NCBI RefSeq assembly: GCF_020085105.1
Contig: NC_058045.1
Coordinates: 15,805,333 to 15,869,332 of the forward strand
Reading direction: 5' to 3'
Length of the DNA: 64,000 nucleotides
Origin: Siniperca chuatsi
Taxonomy: Eukaryota > Chordata > Actinopteri > Centrarchiformes > Sinipercidae
This document shows, piece by piece, positions 1 to 10,218 of this stretch (within the stretch, counting starts at the first letter, position 1; each line of letters opens with the position of its first letter). Below the pieces are notes generated by a model. It saw only the letters and a list, made by a program, of their open reading frames with translations. It did not search any database and was not told the origin of the DNA. The position numbers and the translations under genes are program-made.

Positions 1-1300
1 GATAAAATTATTACAGGAAATACAATCCTTTAATGAAAAGTACAAAGACAGTATGTACTGATACTACTGAGAACACAGATCATAAGGTTACTGTACTGTT
101 GGTCCATGGGCCAGGTAGTCGCATTATTTGTTGTCGTAGACATAGTATAGAATGATATTTTACTTAATCGTCAAGTAATTAAAATAATTTTATTTAACTA
201 ATATAAATATTATTTAATTTAATGTATTGTTTTGGTATAGCAGTGAATGGACAATGACTCTTGGATGTTATTAACATGTTAATAAGCAGACAAAATTGTG
301 CCTAAACCTGTGACTTTTGAGTGTGTTGCTCAATCATACAGTCAACTGCTGAATTGATTGTATTAATTTTACTAGGGCAGTTTTAAGGTTTTATTTACAG
401 CGTGCCAAAATTCTGAAGAGTTTTCATCTAAACATCTCCTCCAGACATGTTTTAAGACATATAAAACTATTGTGCTTTAAATAATAATTTGTGTCTGATC
501 TGTTTTTTCCACAAAAAGTTAAATTACCTGGTTAAAAATTCTTAAAATTACATCAACTTCTTCTCCCTTATTGACAAATCCATAATCTATGAAAATGTAA
601 GTCCGTTTTCCACACCACACTAGTGTAAGTTGCATATTGGACCACAACTGACTTAAAATAGTTGTCATGTCACATACTCCTGCATTTATGGGAGAGATAA
701 TAAGACATATGAAGAATCACAGACTGCCATAATTAATTAATCAAACAAGTCTTTGTCTTGAGAACAACGTCCACGTGCACTGACTTGATGCTGGTCCGTG
801 TCAGTTACACACCATATCTGCCCTACAGTTCTTTCTTTACAGAGTCAGAAAGGCTGAGTCATATTACTAACATCATTCATTCGCTCACACCAAGAGTTTG
901 CCTCTCACAAGATACAGCCTTGATGAATGAATAAATACTGACACACCGCTGGCATCAAGGGACAAACGAGCACAATAATCGTGACTTCCCCTTTTAAACA
1001 CTTCAAAACAGTGTCTCCACACATTTTAGGTAGAGTCCTGTTTTGTTTCCCCTTTCTGTTTTTGTATTTGCTTCCTGAAACTTAAAAGAAACCACCGAGT
1101 GTTAGGGATTGTGCACTGACGGAGGGGGTTTGGCAGTATTAGTTTAATTCACTACTCACTACTTTATTATTGCCTAGATTAAGTCGGGCATACATGAAAG
1201 TGATTTCAGCACATAATTCATGAACTCACACTTGGTAACTTACCTATATTAGACTCTAACAGATTTGGCAGTTTTTTTAACTTTAGAATCAGAAAGTACT
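1..1300. other. Gene-poor AT-rich DNA
   Basis: I see no long open frame, RNA gene or recognisable element here. If the candidate minus-strand exon at 1618-1804 is real, this stretch is its first intron. Confidence 0.4.
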
Positions 1301-1324
1301 GGCGCGTGCGCACGCACGCACGCA

Positions 1325-1365
<41 letters not shown>
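1301..1365. repeat. Alternating purine-pyrimidine microsatellite (GC/CA)n
   Basis: The tract opens with GCGCGTGCGCACGCACGC and passes into about 20 CA units. Pure alternating purine-pyrimidine sequence is the class that can adopt Z-DNA. The frame through it (THTHTH) is an artefact. Confidence 0.9.
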
Positions 1366-1367
<2 letters not shown>

Positions 1368-1617
1368 GGGGCAACTAAGTCGTAATCAATGCGACGAGAC
1401 AGTCCGGCAACAGCCCTGTCTATACCGAGCTGCCCGTCTTAAACTCTTTTATTCACATAACGATATCAGAGTGAATACTACAACACAGTGTGCTAACAGA
1501 TTTAAAATGGAGAATGTAGCGTTAATGACGACTGCTGTTAAGGACACCGTCGCCTCGTTACAAATAAAGTTGTTGTTTTTTATTACCACAAGCTAAATAT
1601 GAGCTTGAGCCGCTCAC

Positions 1618-1804
1618 CTTGTGTGCGTTCAGCCGGCCTCCTCCTCCGGCTGGTCGTGTCTGGGTTCTGCGTGGATGACACAGACATGTCCGCCGGTACA
1701 AACACCTCACCATAAAGTCTTATGTCAGCTGGTCTGACCCGCTCATCTCCTCGGTGGCGCACACTGAAACGCTCAGCTCCTGTGAACAGGACGCACAGAC
1801 TCAA
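1618..1804 (-). CDS. Possible first coding exon of an unidentified minus-strand gene
   Basis: On the minus strand an ATG at 1804 opens 62 codons (start MSLCVLFTGAERF, then an RRRR stretch) that run to a good splice donor, AAG|GTGAGC, with the last exon base at 1618. The block is CpG-rich unlike the DNA around it, and a promoter-like motif lies about 30 bp upstream. The gene would run off the left edge of the window. I do not recognise the peptide. It could equally be a non-coding 5' exon. Confidence 0.3.
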
Positions 1805-1829
1805 TGATTCACGGAGAATTAGACCGCGT

Positions 1830-1851
1830 GGAATTGTGGGAAATGTAGTCC
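1830..1851 (-). promoter_or_regulatory. ZNF143/Staf-like promoter motif
   Basis: The minus strand reads GGACTACATTTCCCACAATT, which matches by memory the ACTACAATTCCC-type motif typical of vertebrate CpG promoters. It lies just upstream of the candidate exon 1618-1804 and supports a minus-strand start there. No matrix scan was run. Confidence 0.4.
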
Positions 1852-1929
1852 ACCATGGCTGAGCTCCTTAAAGGGAAAACCCACCCTAAAGTCGAATGTA
1901 AACTTACTGTACTGTAAAAAATTTTTATT

Positions 1930-2512
1930 CAGAGGTGGAAGAAGTACTCAAATCTTTTATTTAAGTAAAATTAGCAATACAAAAGTATAGAAATTCTCTG
2001 TTACAAGTAAAATTCCTGCATTCAAACTCTTAAAGGGACAGTTCACCCCAAAATCAAAAATACATATTTTTCCTCTTACCTGTAGTGCTATTGATCCATC
2101 TAGATTGTTTTGGTGTGAGTTGCCAAGTTTTGGAGATATCGGCCGTAGAGATGTCTGCATGTTTTGAATATAATGGGACTATATGGCAAGATAATCCAGA
2201 GGTTTGTTGTGAGCGGTCTCATGTAGGAACTATTTTCTTTCTACTGATAGTTTCTATCTCCGATTTTGGGGTGAACTGTCCCTTTAAGTACAAAAGTATT
2301 AGCATCAAAACATACTTAAAGTACCAACTCATTATGCAGAATAGCCCATTTCAGAATAATGTATATTATAACATTGAATTATAATTACTGATGCATTAAT
2401 ATGTACATTACTTGTGTGTTGCAGCTGATAAAGGTGGGCTTATTATTTTTACTATATATACTGCTGGGTAGCTTGTGAATTTCACCAAGGGATCAATAAA
2501 CTCTTATCTTTA
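1930..2512 (+). mobile_element. hAT-like MITE, interrupted
   Basis: It begins CAGAGGTGGAAGAAGTACT and carries the 'AAGTACTCAAATC...TTACAAGTAAAA...CCTGCATTCAAA' body of a common fish non-autonomous element. The body is split by the TTAA-flanked MITE at 2030-2287 and resumes at 2288 (ACAAAAGTATTAGCATCAAA). It shares its internal and 3' part (CATTATGCAGA, AATTTCACCAAGGGATCAAT) with the element at 35677-36501, whose 8-bp target duplication identifies the family as hAT. No clean right end is visible here, so the end is approximate. Confidence 0.65.
2030..2287. mobile_element. TTAA-flanked MITE nested in the hAT-like element
   Basis: The element has perfect 26-bp inverted ends beginning TTAAAGGGACAGTTCACC and ending with the complement GGTGAACTGTCCCTTTAA. 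The outermost TTAA tetranucleotides fit a piggyBac or Kolobok-type target duplication. The 258-bp interior has no coding capacity. It sits cleanly inside the hAT-like MITE, so it is the younger insertion. Confidence 0.85.
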
Positions 2513-2744
2513 TCCATAATAATAAATCATAATGTATTTGTTGATTATATTATTTTAACTGACTCTCAAAACACATTAAAAAAACAGAAAAGACAACAAT
2601 AAAATAACAAATACATTTAAAAAAAGACCCTTGTGCAAAATGAATTAAGAAAACAGAAACAAAACATTTTGCAAGAAAAATAAAGAATATTTACTTATGT
2701 ACTTCTTGAAAGGTTGTATTTTAGTTTTTGGTCCGGAGAAAATA

Positions 2745-3195
2745 CAGTGGTGGAAGACCCTATATACAGTAAGCTAAAGTAATACAGTAGTACCACTTTG
2801 CAATTACAAGTTAAAGTCGTTTAACTGATAAAACTACAGAGTATAGAGCAGCAAAATGCAGTTAAAATTGTCAAAAGTAAAAGTACTCATTATAAAGAAG
2901 GCCTCCTTTGTGTGTTCAATTATCAGTACATTAATGTGTATGCTTGTGGGTAATTTAATCTACAAAAAATCATCATATTTCTTAGCTTATCACACAGTAT
3001 ATTGTGTATGTAAATATTAATCTGTGAAGTAACTAGTGACTACAGCTGTCAGGTACATATAGAGGAATAAATAGTACAATATTTCTGTCAAAAAGGGTTG
3101 TTGTGTAGAGGTATACTGTAGTAGCACAAAATAGAAATACTTAAAGTATAAATACAGAGCAATACTTGAGCAAATGCACCTATTTTTACCTCTAG
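2745..3195 (+). mobile_element. Diverged hAT-like MITE at the head of ZP unit 1
   Basis: It starts CAGTGGTGGAAGACCC and keeps the 'AAGTAAAAGTACTCATTATAA' and 'AGTAACTAGTGACTACAGCTGTCA' blocks of the same hAT-like family seen at 35677-36501. The same element heads ZP units 2 (8314) and 3 (16601). The three copies are nearly identical, while the DNA just to the left differs between unit 1 and units 2/3. Its left terminus therefore marks the left edge of the duplicated unit. Confidence 0.7.
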
Positions 3196-4260
3196 TTCCT
3201 ACTTCTCATCCTGTGTAGGGCTGTGAAGGAAGGATATTAGAATTTCTTCCTTTATTGACTTTCTGTGGAGAAGTTCCAGGATTTGTTTTGACATAACATG
3301 ATCACCACAACAATCTGTCGAAAGAGAAGTGTTTAAAGTCACAAGTTCAAACTGAGCTGTGTAACTATGTAGAAATAAGGTGAATTTTATTTTAGAGTGG
3401 ATGTTCTCTTTAATATCATGGATCTGATTAGCTGTAATGCTAAAGAGGTTTACAAAATGGTCCCAGAAAATGGTTCAATACTGTAACACTATGATTTAAT
3501 TCATGATTTAAAAGCTATTCCACTGACTTTTAATCAGCAGTTTAAGAGCTCCCTACAGGAATTCAAATTTTCTTCAACACGTGTCATCACTGATATTTTA
3601 TGAGAGGTTATTATTTTGCACTTATGTGGAAAATAGCAAACTTATTGGGCACAGAATAGATTTTTGTTTGCACACATTAAATTATTCGTAGTATAATAAT
3701 TTGTTTACAAAATAGAATGTATGTGCTTGAAAAAATCTTTTTCTGTGCTCAAAATGTCCAATCATGCACTCAGAACTGACACAAATATCATTCCATGAAT
3801 CAGTACCACACAGTGAGATGTTCAGATTTTAAACAATAAAGACTGGTGATAGTGACGCCATTACACTGTTTGGGATGAAGTGCATATTAAGGCAAACTTT
3901 GTTACAGATCCAGAGAAAAGATCAGTATGTTCGCCACTGTGCACTAGTAAAATAAACATTAAGTGACAAATAAAGCTTGAGGCCACAAATACCTTTGATA
4001 AAGGTTTTTGTGACCCAAATGTTGGACTTGTCAATAAAAACTTTAATGTCAGACTGTCATCCAACCCAGTGACCTGATCTGATAGGACACACGTGTTTCA
4101 TCTCCTTGTCCCACCCATACAACTGATCTTGTGAACTTGAATAATGTAAAAAAAACATTACATAATACACCCCTGAAGCTTTTAAGTGGCTATTGGAAAG
4201 ATAGGAAACTGTGATTGGTGGTGATTTGGCCTCAGAGGCGGGGTTGTTAAAACTAGTCAC
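3196..4260 (+). other. 5' flank of ZP gene 1 (duplicated segment)
   Basis: This non-coding segment is repeated upstream of ZP genes 2 and 3. Relative to those it lacks about 290 bp at around 3870 (present at 9434-9730 and 17722-18020). It contains a CACGTG E-box at 4090-4095, a CAACTG E-box at about 4120 and a TGACCT nuclear-receptor half-site at 4070-4075. E-boxes are the FIGLA target class in vertebrate zp promoters; estrogen-receptor half-sites would fit a liver-expressed choriogenin. Neither use is shown by the sequence. Confidence 0.5.
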
Positions 4261-4261
4261 A

Positions 4262-4268
4262 TATAAAT
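4262..4268 (+). promoter_or_regulatory. TATA box of ZP gene 1
   Basis: TATAAAT lies 60 bp upstream of the ATG at 4322 and is conserved at the same distance in ZP gene 3 (18422-18428). Confidence 0.7.
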
Positions 4269-4321
4269 GTGGCAGCAAGTGGTACACTTGGGGACTGTCC
4301 AGGTCAAACTGCTGTTAAACC

Positions 4322-7283
4322 ATGGCAAAGTGCTGGAGTGTCACCTCTTTATTGGCACTAGCACTGCTCGGGTGCTTAGTTGGTACTGAGGTAGAAGCTC
4401 AGGCTCCTCAGTATCCTCAAGCGCCACCGTTCGTTCCACCTGCTCTACCGCCGAAGGTTCCTCAGTATCCTCAGTATCCTAAAGTGCCACCGGTCCTTCC
4501 ACCTGCTCTACCGCCGAAGGTTCCTCAGTATCCTCAAGCGCCACAGGTCCTTCCACCTCCTCCACCGCCAAAGACTCCTCAGTATCCTCAAGCGCCACAG
4601 GTCCTTCCACCTCCTCCACCGCCAAAGACTCCTCAGTATCCTCAAGCGCCAAAGGTCCTTCCACCTCCTCCACCGCCAAAGGCTCCTCAGTATCCTCAAG
4701 TGCCACCGGTCCCTCCACCTCCTCCACCACCAAAGGCTCCTCAGTATCCTCAAGCGCCAAAGGTCCTTCCACCACCTCCACCGCCAAAGGCTCCTCAGTA
4801 TCCTCAAGCGCCACAGGTCCTTCCACCTCCTCCACCGCCAAAGACTCCTCAGTATCCTCAAGCGCCACAGGTCCTTCCACCTCCTCCACCACCAAAGGTT
4901 CCTCAGTATCCTCCTGTCCCTCAACCACAGCAACCGCAGTCCCCTGCAGTGCCGCAGACACCTTCCACTTACAAGCCACGTCCTGTCCAGAGTTGTGAGG
5001 TGGCAGTAAACGTAAGAATCCCATGTGGTGCTGCTGATGTCTCTGCTGCTGGATGTGATGCTTTAAATTGCTGCTTTGATGGCCGAGACTGCTACTTTGG
5101 AAAGGCAGGTTAGTTTTTAAAACTACCATCATTCTTTTCAAAGACAACTTTTTTTCTGGTTGCCTTATACTGACTGGTTAAATAATGTACTGTGAACGGC
5201 AATGGAGGATGCAAAAAGTTAAAGCATGATTATACTCAAAGAATAATCTTCTGTTAATTTGGTAATAAAGGTGTTCTTCATCTTAATGTTTTTTTTTTTT
5301 TTTTTGGTCTATAATATCTAATCTTTTAACCCATCAATGCCCATTTTGTGCCACCAGTGACTGTCCAGTGCACCAAGGATGCCCAGTTCATTGTAGTAGT
5401 GGCCAGAGATGCCACTCTGCCCAACATTGACCTCGACTCAATCTCACTGTTGGGACAAGGTCAAAGCTGTACACATGTTGACTCTAATTCAGAATTTGCC
5501 ATCTACCAGTTTCCTGTTACTGCCTGCAGCTCCGTTGTTATGGTAAGACCTTGAATTTCTCTAATTTTCAACAAATGAAAACAACCTTAAATAGGGCCTA
5601 CAGGCCCCTATGCATATTTTTACCCCACAATGCCATTGTTTTTCTTGCTTTTTATAGGAGGAGCCTGGTGTTATAATATATCAGAACAGGATGTCCTCCT
5701 CATATGAAGTGGGAGTTGGGCCTCTTGGAGCTATTACCAGGGACAGCCAGTATGAGTAGGTGATCATTTTCTTTTGTGTTACAGTGTTAAAATAGAGGCT
5801 CTGATCAAGAAACATAATGCAAGTACAAGAAATGCAATTAAATGTAAAGGAAAAAGTAAGGGTGGGACTCATCAGACCTCCCCAGCTGCACTGAACTCCT
5901 GCAATGCCGAAACTGCTGTTACTATTATTAGTATTATTATATAATATACATATGTGCATGTATGTGCACATATATACAGTATGTATTTTCTTTTCTTTTC
6001 TTTTTCCTCTGGTCAAACTTACACATATATGAAAACATGTACCAAATTCAAATCATAACCTCTGTTATGGCTTACTGTTTTTTGTTATTGTCTATATATT
6101 TTGTTACACTTATGTCTGTCTAATTTGTCGCCTTTTTGTACCATGTCCCATTGCACTAATAAACAAAAAACATAATACCAGTTCTCTTTTTCAGATTGCT
6201 CTTCCAGTGTAGGTACATCGGCACTTCTGTTGAAACTCTGGTTGTAGAAGTGTTACCATTACAAGATCCTCCACTACCTGTTGCTGCTTTGGGGCCCATC
6301 AGAGTACAACTGAAGTTGGCTAATGGACAATGCAATACAAAGGGTTGTAATGAAGGTAAGTGTGTGTCAGCCTGTTTGTAGGTCATTTCATAATGTTGGC
6401 TGTTATACTGACAGGTATCTCTGCTCTCACAGTGGATGTGGCCTACAGCTCTTTCTATACGGAGGCAGACTATCCTGTGACCAAAGTACTGAGGGACCCT
6501 GTGTACGTGCAGGTTCAACTCATTGAAAAGACAGATCCCAACCTTATCTTGACTCTTGGTCGCTGTTGGACAACCACAAGCCCCAACCCTCACAGTCTGC
6601 CCCAGTGGGACATTCTGATAGACGGGTAACTAAAGCACCAATTTACACTGTCTTGTTTATGACAACATGTTAAATTTTTGTCAGAGGTTACACTTCTGTC
6701 AGATCTGCTCACTAGGAATAGGGAAATGAATGCTATGAAAACATTGACTTCTTTATTCGATTTAATTTCATTATCGTTGCCTTGATGTCATTTTCTTTTC
6801 ATCCAGGTGTCCATACAGGGATGATCGCTACTTGTCCTCACTGGTTCCAGTCGGTCCCTTCTCTGGTGTGGACTTCCCAAGTCACTACAGGCGTTTCATT
6901 TTCAAAATGTTTACCTTCGTGGACCCCAAATCAATGGAACCCCTGAAGGAACAGGTAATAAATATATCCACTGATGAGAAACTGCTGCAACATAATATTT
7001 TGTATTGCTCAGCCAACACTGTTTTCCATCTTCAGGTGTACATTCACTGCAGTACAGCTGTTTGCTCTGCTGCACTGGGGCGCTCCTGTGAACCATCATG
7101 CTTCAGAAAAAGTAAGAGATGAATTTATAATCTGTACAATTCAGGGGCAATATGCAATTAAATCTGACCATGTTTGTATGTCTGTCTGTAGAGAGAGATG
7201 TCAAGGCTGCGGACCAGAAGACGGATGAGCCAAAGGTTGTGGTGTCTGTTGGACCAGTGATCATGGGCGCCCCTGAGCAGTAA
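4322..7283 (+). CDS. zp4: Egg-envelope ZP-domain glycoprotein, ZPB/ZP4 (choriogenin H-like), copy 1
   Basis: Structural protein of the fish egg envelope. Exons: 4322-5108, 5358-5542, 5658-5755, 6195-6355, 6433-6625, 6807-6954, 7036-7111 and 7192-7283, all with GT/AG borders and matching phases; 1740 nt, 579 aa. Residues 1-27 are a signal peptide, and cleavage after VEA is likely. Residues 28 to about 200 form a Pro/Gln/Tyr array of nine roughly 18-residue units. A six-cysteine trefoil domain follows (about 224-263, including an NCC motif), then the ZP module to about residue 545, an RKKR furin-type site at 548-551 and a short tail with a VVVSVGPVIMG hydrophobic patch. There is no C-terminal membrane anchor, as is usual for teleost ZP proteins. 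Gln/Lys-rich repeats in this family are held to be cross-linked during envelope hardening. Liver versus ovary expression cannot be decided from sequence. Confidence 0.95.
4403..4921 (+). repeat. Pro/Gln-rich coding minisatellite, ZP gene 1 (about 9 units)
   Basis: In-frame 54-bp units encode KxPQYPQAPQVLPPPPPP-type repeats. The first two units have the PALPP variant that dominates copy 3 and the rest have the PPPPPP variant that dominates copy 2, so this array is a hybrid of the other two. Confidence 0.95.
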
Positions 7284-7324
7284 ACAGCACAGCGTCGAGC
7301 TCAACAATTTGGCTATGAACATTT

Positions 7325-7330
7325 AATAAA
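7325..7330 (+). terminator. Poly(A) signal of ZP gene 1
   Basis: AATAAA lies 42 bp past the stop codon; the identical arrangement occurs in copy 2 at 15613-15618. Confidence 0.7.
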
Positions 7331-8313
7331 ATATTTGGAACATTAACATGGTTCTGTTATTAGTATTATGAAATGAAAAAGAGTGGTATGCTGCAGGAAG
7401 ATCTCCAAAATATTGTAAGTTTGCATTCAATAAAACTATATACAAAAGCTATGATGTGCTATAAAAGCTCATCTCATAAAACACAGCTTTACAAAACAAT
7501 GCAATTTTGTTGACACTTTGTCAGCAAGGTGTTGACTTAACTGGTAATGTTTGAGGATGTATTTAGTGGTGAAGTTTTATTGGATTGCATTGTATTAAAA
7601 GTGTTTCTATTGTTTTGTCAGCACTCATTTACATAAAGGAGGCGAACAGAATATTAGATACATCTCTAAGTATAATTCAATTCAGCACAATACCACAACT
7701 ACAGCATCAATAATAACCATATAGTTAAATCAACTCCTGTCTGACACACTCTCAACAAAAAAATGTAATTCAAAATGCATTTTAAGCTTCACAAATATAG
7801 CATTGGATTGGACTGCACAGGAGTACCTTATTATTGGTAAATCAGGGCAATTCCAAGTTGCAAGAAAATGTGTTTGAAAACATTGCTTGAAAGGGTTAAT
7901 AAGCAGTTATTTAAACCCACAGGAGATACAACAGATGGGTTAAAACTGTAATGTATGACTTTTCGATCCATTTTTCTGGACTCAGTGACATTCTAATAAA
8001 TATGGACTGTTGGTATTAATACTGAACTTTGTTTATAATGATGTTTCCAAAATAATAAAATATATAAATAAAACAATTCAAAATAAACTTTTTGTCGAAA
8101 ACTGCAAATGAGTTATATTGTGTTCTATTGGACACAACTGTCATGGCATGAGAATTAAGTCCTTAAAATTGAATATTTTCACTCAAAATTCATGCCATCT
8201 CACGAGGGTGTATGTACAGTATTTGTCAGTAAACATGTCAAGTGTAGACCAGCAATATAAAGTATCATATTGGCAAAATCAAAACATTGTTAATAGATCA
8301 AATTTATCTTGTA
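7331..8313. other. Spacer between ZP genes 1 and 2
   Basis: Non-coding AT-rich DNA that is almost identical to the spacer after ZP gene 2 (15619-16600). Its last 220 bp or so (8090-8313) have a clearly diverged relative after ZP gene 3 (21611-21845). The short open frame at 8118-8348 recurs at 16405 only because the spacer is duplicated. Confidence 0.8.
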
Positions 8314-8765
8314 CAGTGGTGGAAGACCCTTTATATACAGTAAGATAAAGTAATACAGTAGTACCACTTTGCAATTACAAGTTAAAGTCGTTTAACTGAT
8401 AAAACTACAGAGTATAGAGCAGCAAAATGCAGTTAAAATTGTCAAAAGTAAAAGTACTCATTATAAAGAAGGCCTCCTTTGTGTGTTCAATTATCAGTAC
8501 ATTAATGTGTATGCTTGTGGGTAATTTAATCTACAAAACATCATCATATTTCTTAGCTTATCACACAGTATATTGTGTATGTAAATATTAATCTGTGAAG
8601 TAACTAGTGACTACAGCTGTCAGGTACATATAGAGGAATAAATAGTACAATATTTCTGTCAAAAAGGTTGTTGTGTAGAGGTATACTGTAGTAGCACAAA
8701 ATAGAAATACTTAAAGTATAAATACAGAGCAATACTTGAGCAAATGCACCTATTTTTACCTCTAG
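8314..8765 (+). mobile_element. Diverged hAT-like MITE at the head of ZP unit 2
   Basis: Duplicate of the element at 2745-3195, starting CAGTGGTGGAAGACCC. It is joined directly to the 3' flank of ZP gene 1 at ...TTATCTTGTA. Confidence 0.7.
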
Positions 8766-10152
8766 TTCCTACTTCTCATCCTGTGTAGGGCTGTGAAGGA
8801 AGGATATTAGAATTTCTTCCTTTATTGACTTTCTGTGGAGAAGTTCCAGGATTTGTTTTGACATAACATGATCACCACAACAATCTGTCGAAAGAGAACT
8901 GTTTAAAGTCACAAGTTCAAACTGAGCTGTGTAACTATGTAGAAATAAGGTGAATTTTATTTTAGAGTGGATGTTCTCTTTAATATCATGGATCTGATTA
9001 GCTGTAATGCTAAAGAGGTTTACAAAATGGTCCCAGAAAATGGTTCAAATACTGTAACACTATGATTTAATTCATGATTTAAAAGCTATTCCACTGACTT
9101 TTAATCAGCAGTTTAAGAGCTCCTACAGGAATTCAAATTTTCTTCAACACGTGTCATCACTGATATTTTATGAGAGGTTATTATTTTGCACTTATGTGGA
9201 AAATAGCAAACTTATTGGGCACAGAATAGATTTTTGTTTGCACACATTAAATTATTCGTAGTATAATAATTTGTTTACAAAATAGAATGTATGTGCTTGA
9301 AAAAATCTTTTTCTGTGCTCAAAATGTCCAATCATGCACTCAGAACTGACACAAATATCATTCCATGAATCAGTACCACACAGTGAGATGTTCAGATTTT
9401 AAACAATAAAAACTGGTGATATTGACGCCATTACATTGTACAATTGACAGTTATTACAACTGTACAATAAAAGACCTTTACGTTGTTCATTTGTTACCTC
9501 CCTAGCTACAATAATTATGCAATACTGTATAGAGTCATATCTAGAAGTCTTCCTAGGCTTAAAGACGTTTCTATGCTGACATGAAACGTTGCAGCACGTT
9601 TGTCTAGCAGTGGATTTAAAGCTCTCTGTTTAGGAAACTGTAACATGGTTGTGTTTAAATAATGGTAGTATGAGTGAATATGTTCATAATGGACTACACA
9701 GCAACAAAGCAAACATATAGACAGACCTAGTTTGGGCTGAAGTGCATATTAAGGCAAACTTTGTTACAGATCCAGAGAAAAGATCAGTATGTTCGCCACT
9801 GTGCACTAGTAAAATAAACATTAAGTGACAAATAAAGCTTGAGGCCACAAATACCTTTGATAAAGGTTTTTGTGACCCAAAAGTTGGACTTGTCAATAAA
9901 AACTTTAATGTCAGACTGTCATCCAACCCAGTGACCTGATCTGATAGGACACACGTGTTTCATCTCCTTGTCCCACCCATACAACTGATCTTGTGAACTT
10001 GAATAATGTAAAAAAAAAAACATTACATAATACACCCCTGAAGCTTTTAAGTGGCTATTGAAAAGATAGGAAACTGTGATTGGTGGTGATTTGGCCTCAG
10101 AGGTGGGGTTGTTAAAACATATAAATATGTTTTAAATATGTGTGCTGCCACA
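8766..10152 (+). other. 5' flank of ZP gene 2 (duplicated segment)
   Basis: Duplicate of the flank of gene 1, with an extra segment of about 290 bp (9434-9730) shared with gene 3. The CACGTG E-box is at 9952-9957. No coding sequence is apparent. Confidence 0.6.
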
Positions 10153-10174
10153 TATAAATGTGGCAGCACACATA
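10137..10174. promoter_or_regulatory. Perfect palindrome around the TATA box of ZP gene 2
   Basis: Two 17-bp perfect inverted arms (10137-10153 and 10158-10174) are separated by four bases, with TATAAAT (10153-10159) at the centre. Genes 1 and 3 have only the right half of this sequence (TATAAATGTGGCAGCA). The extra arm is therefore a copy-2-specific change placed directly on the core promoter. Confidence 0.75.
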
Positions 10175-10218
10175 AGTGGTACACTTGGGGACTGTCCAGA
10201 TCAAACTGCTGTTAAACC

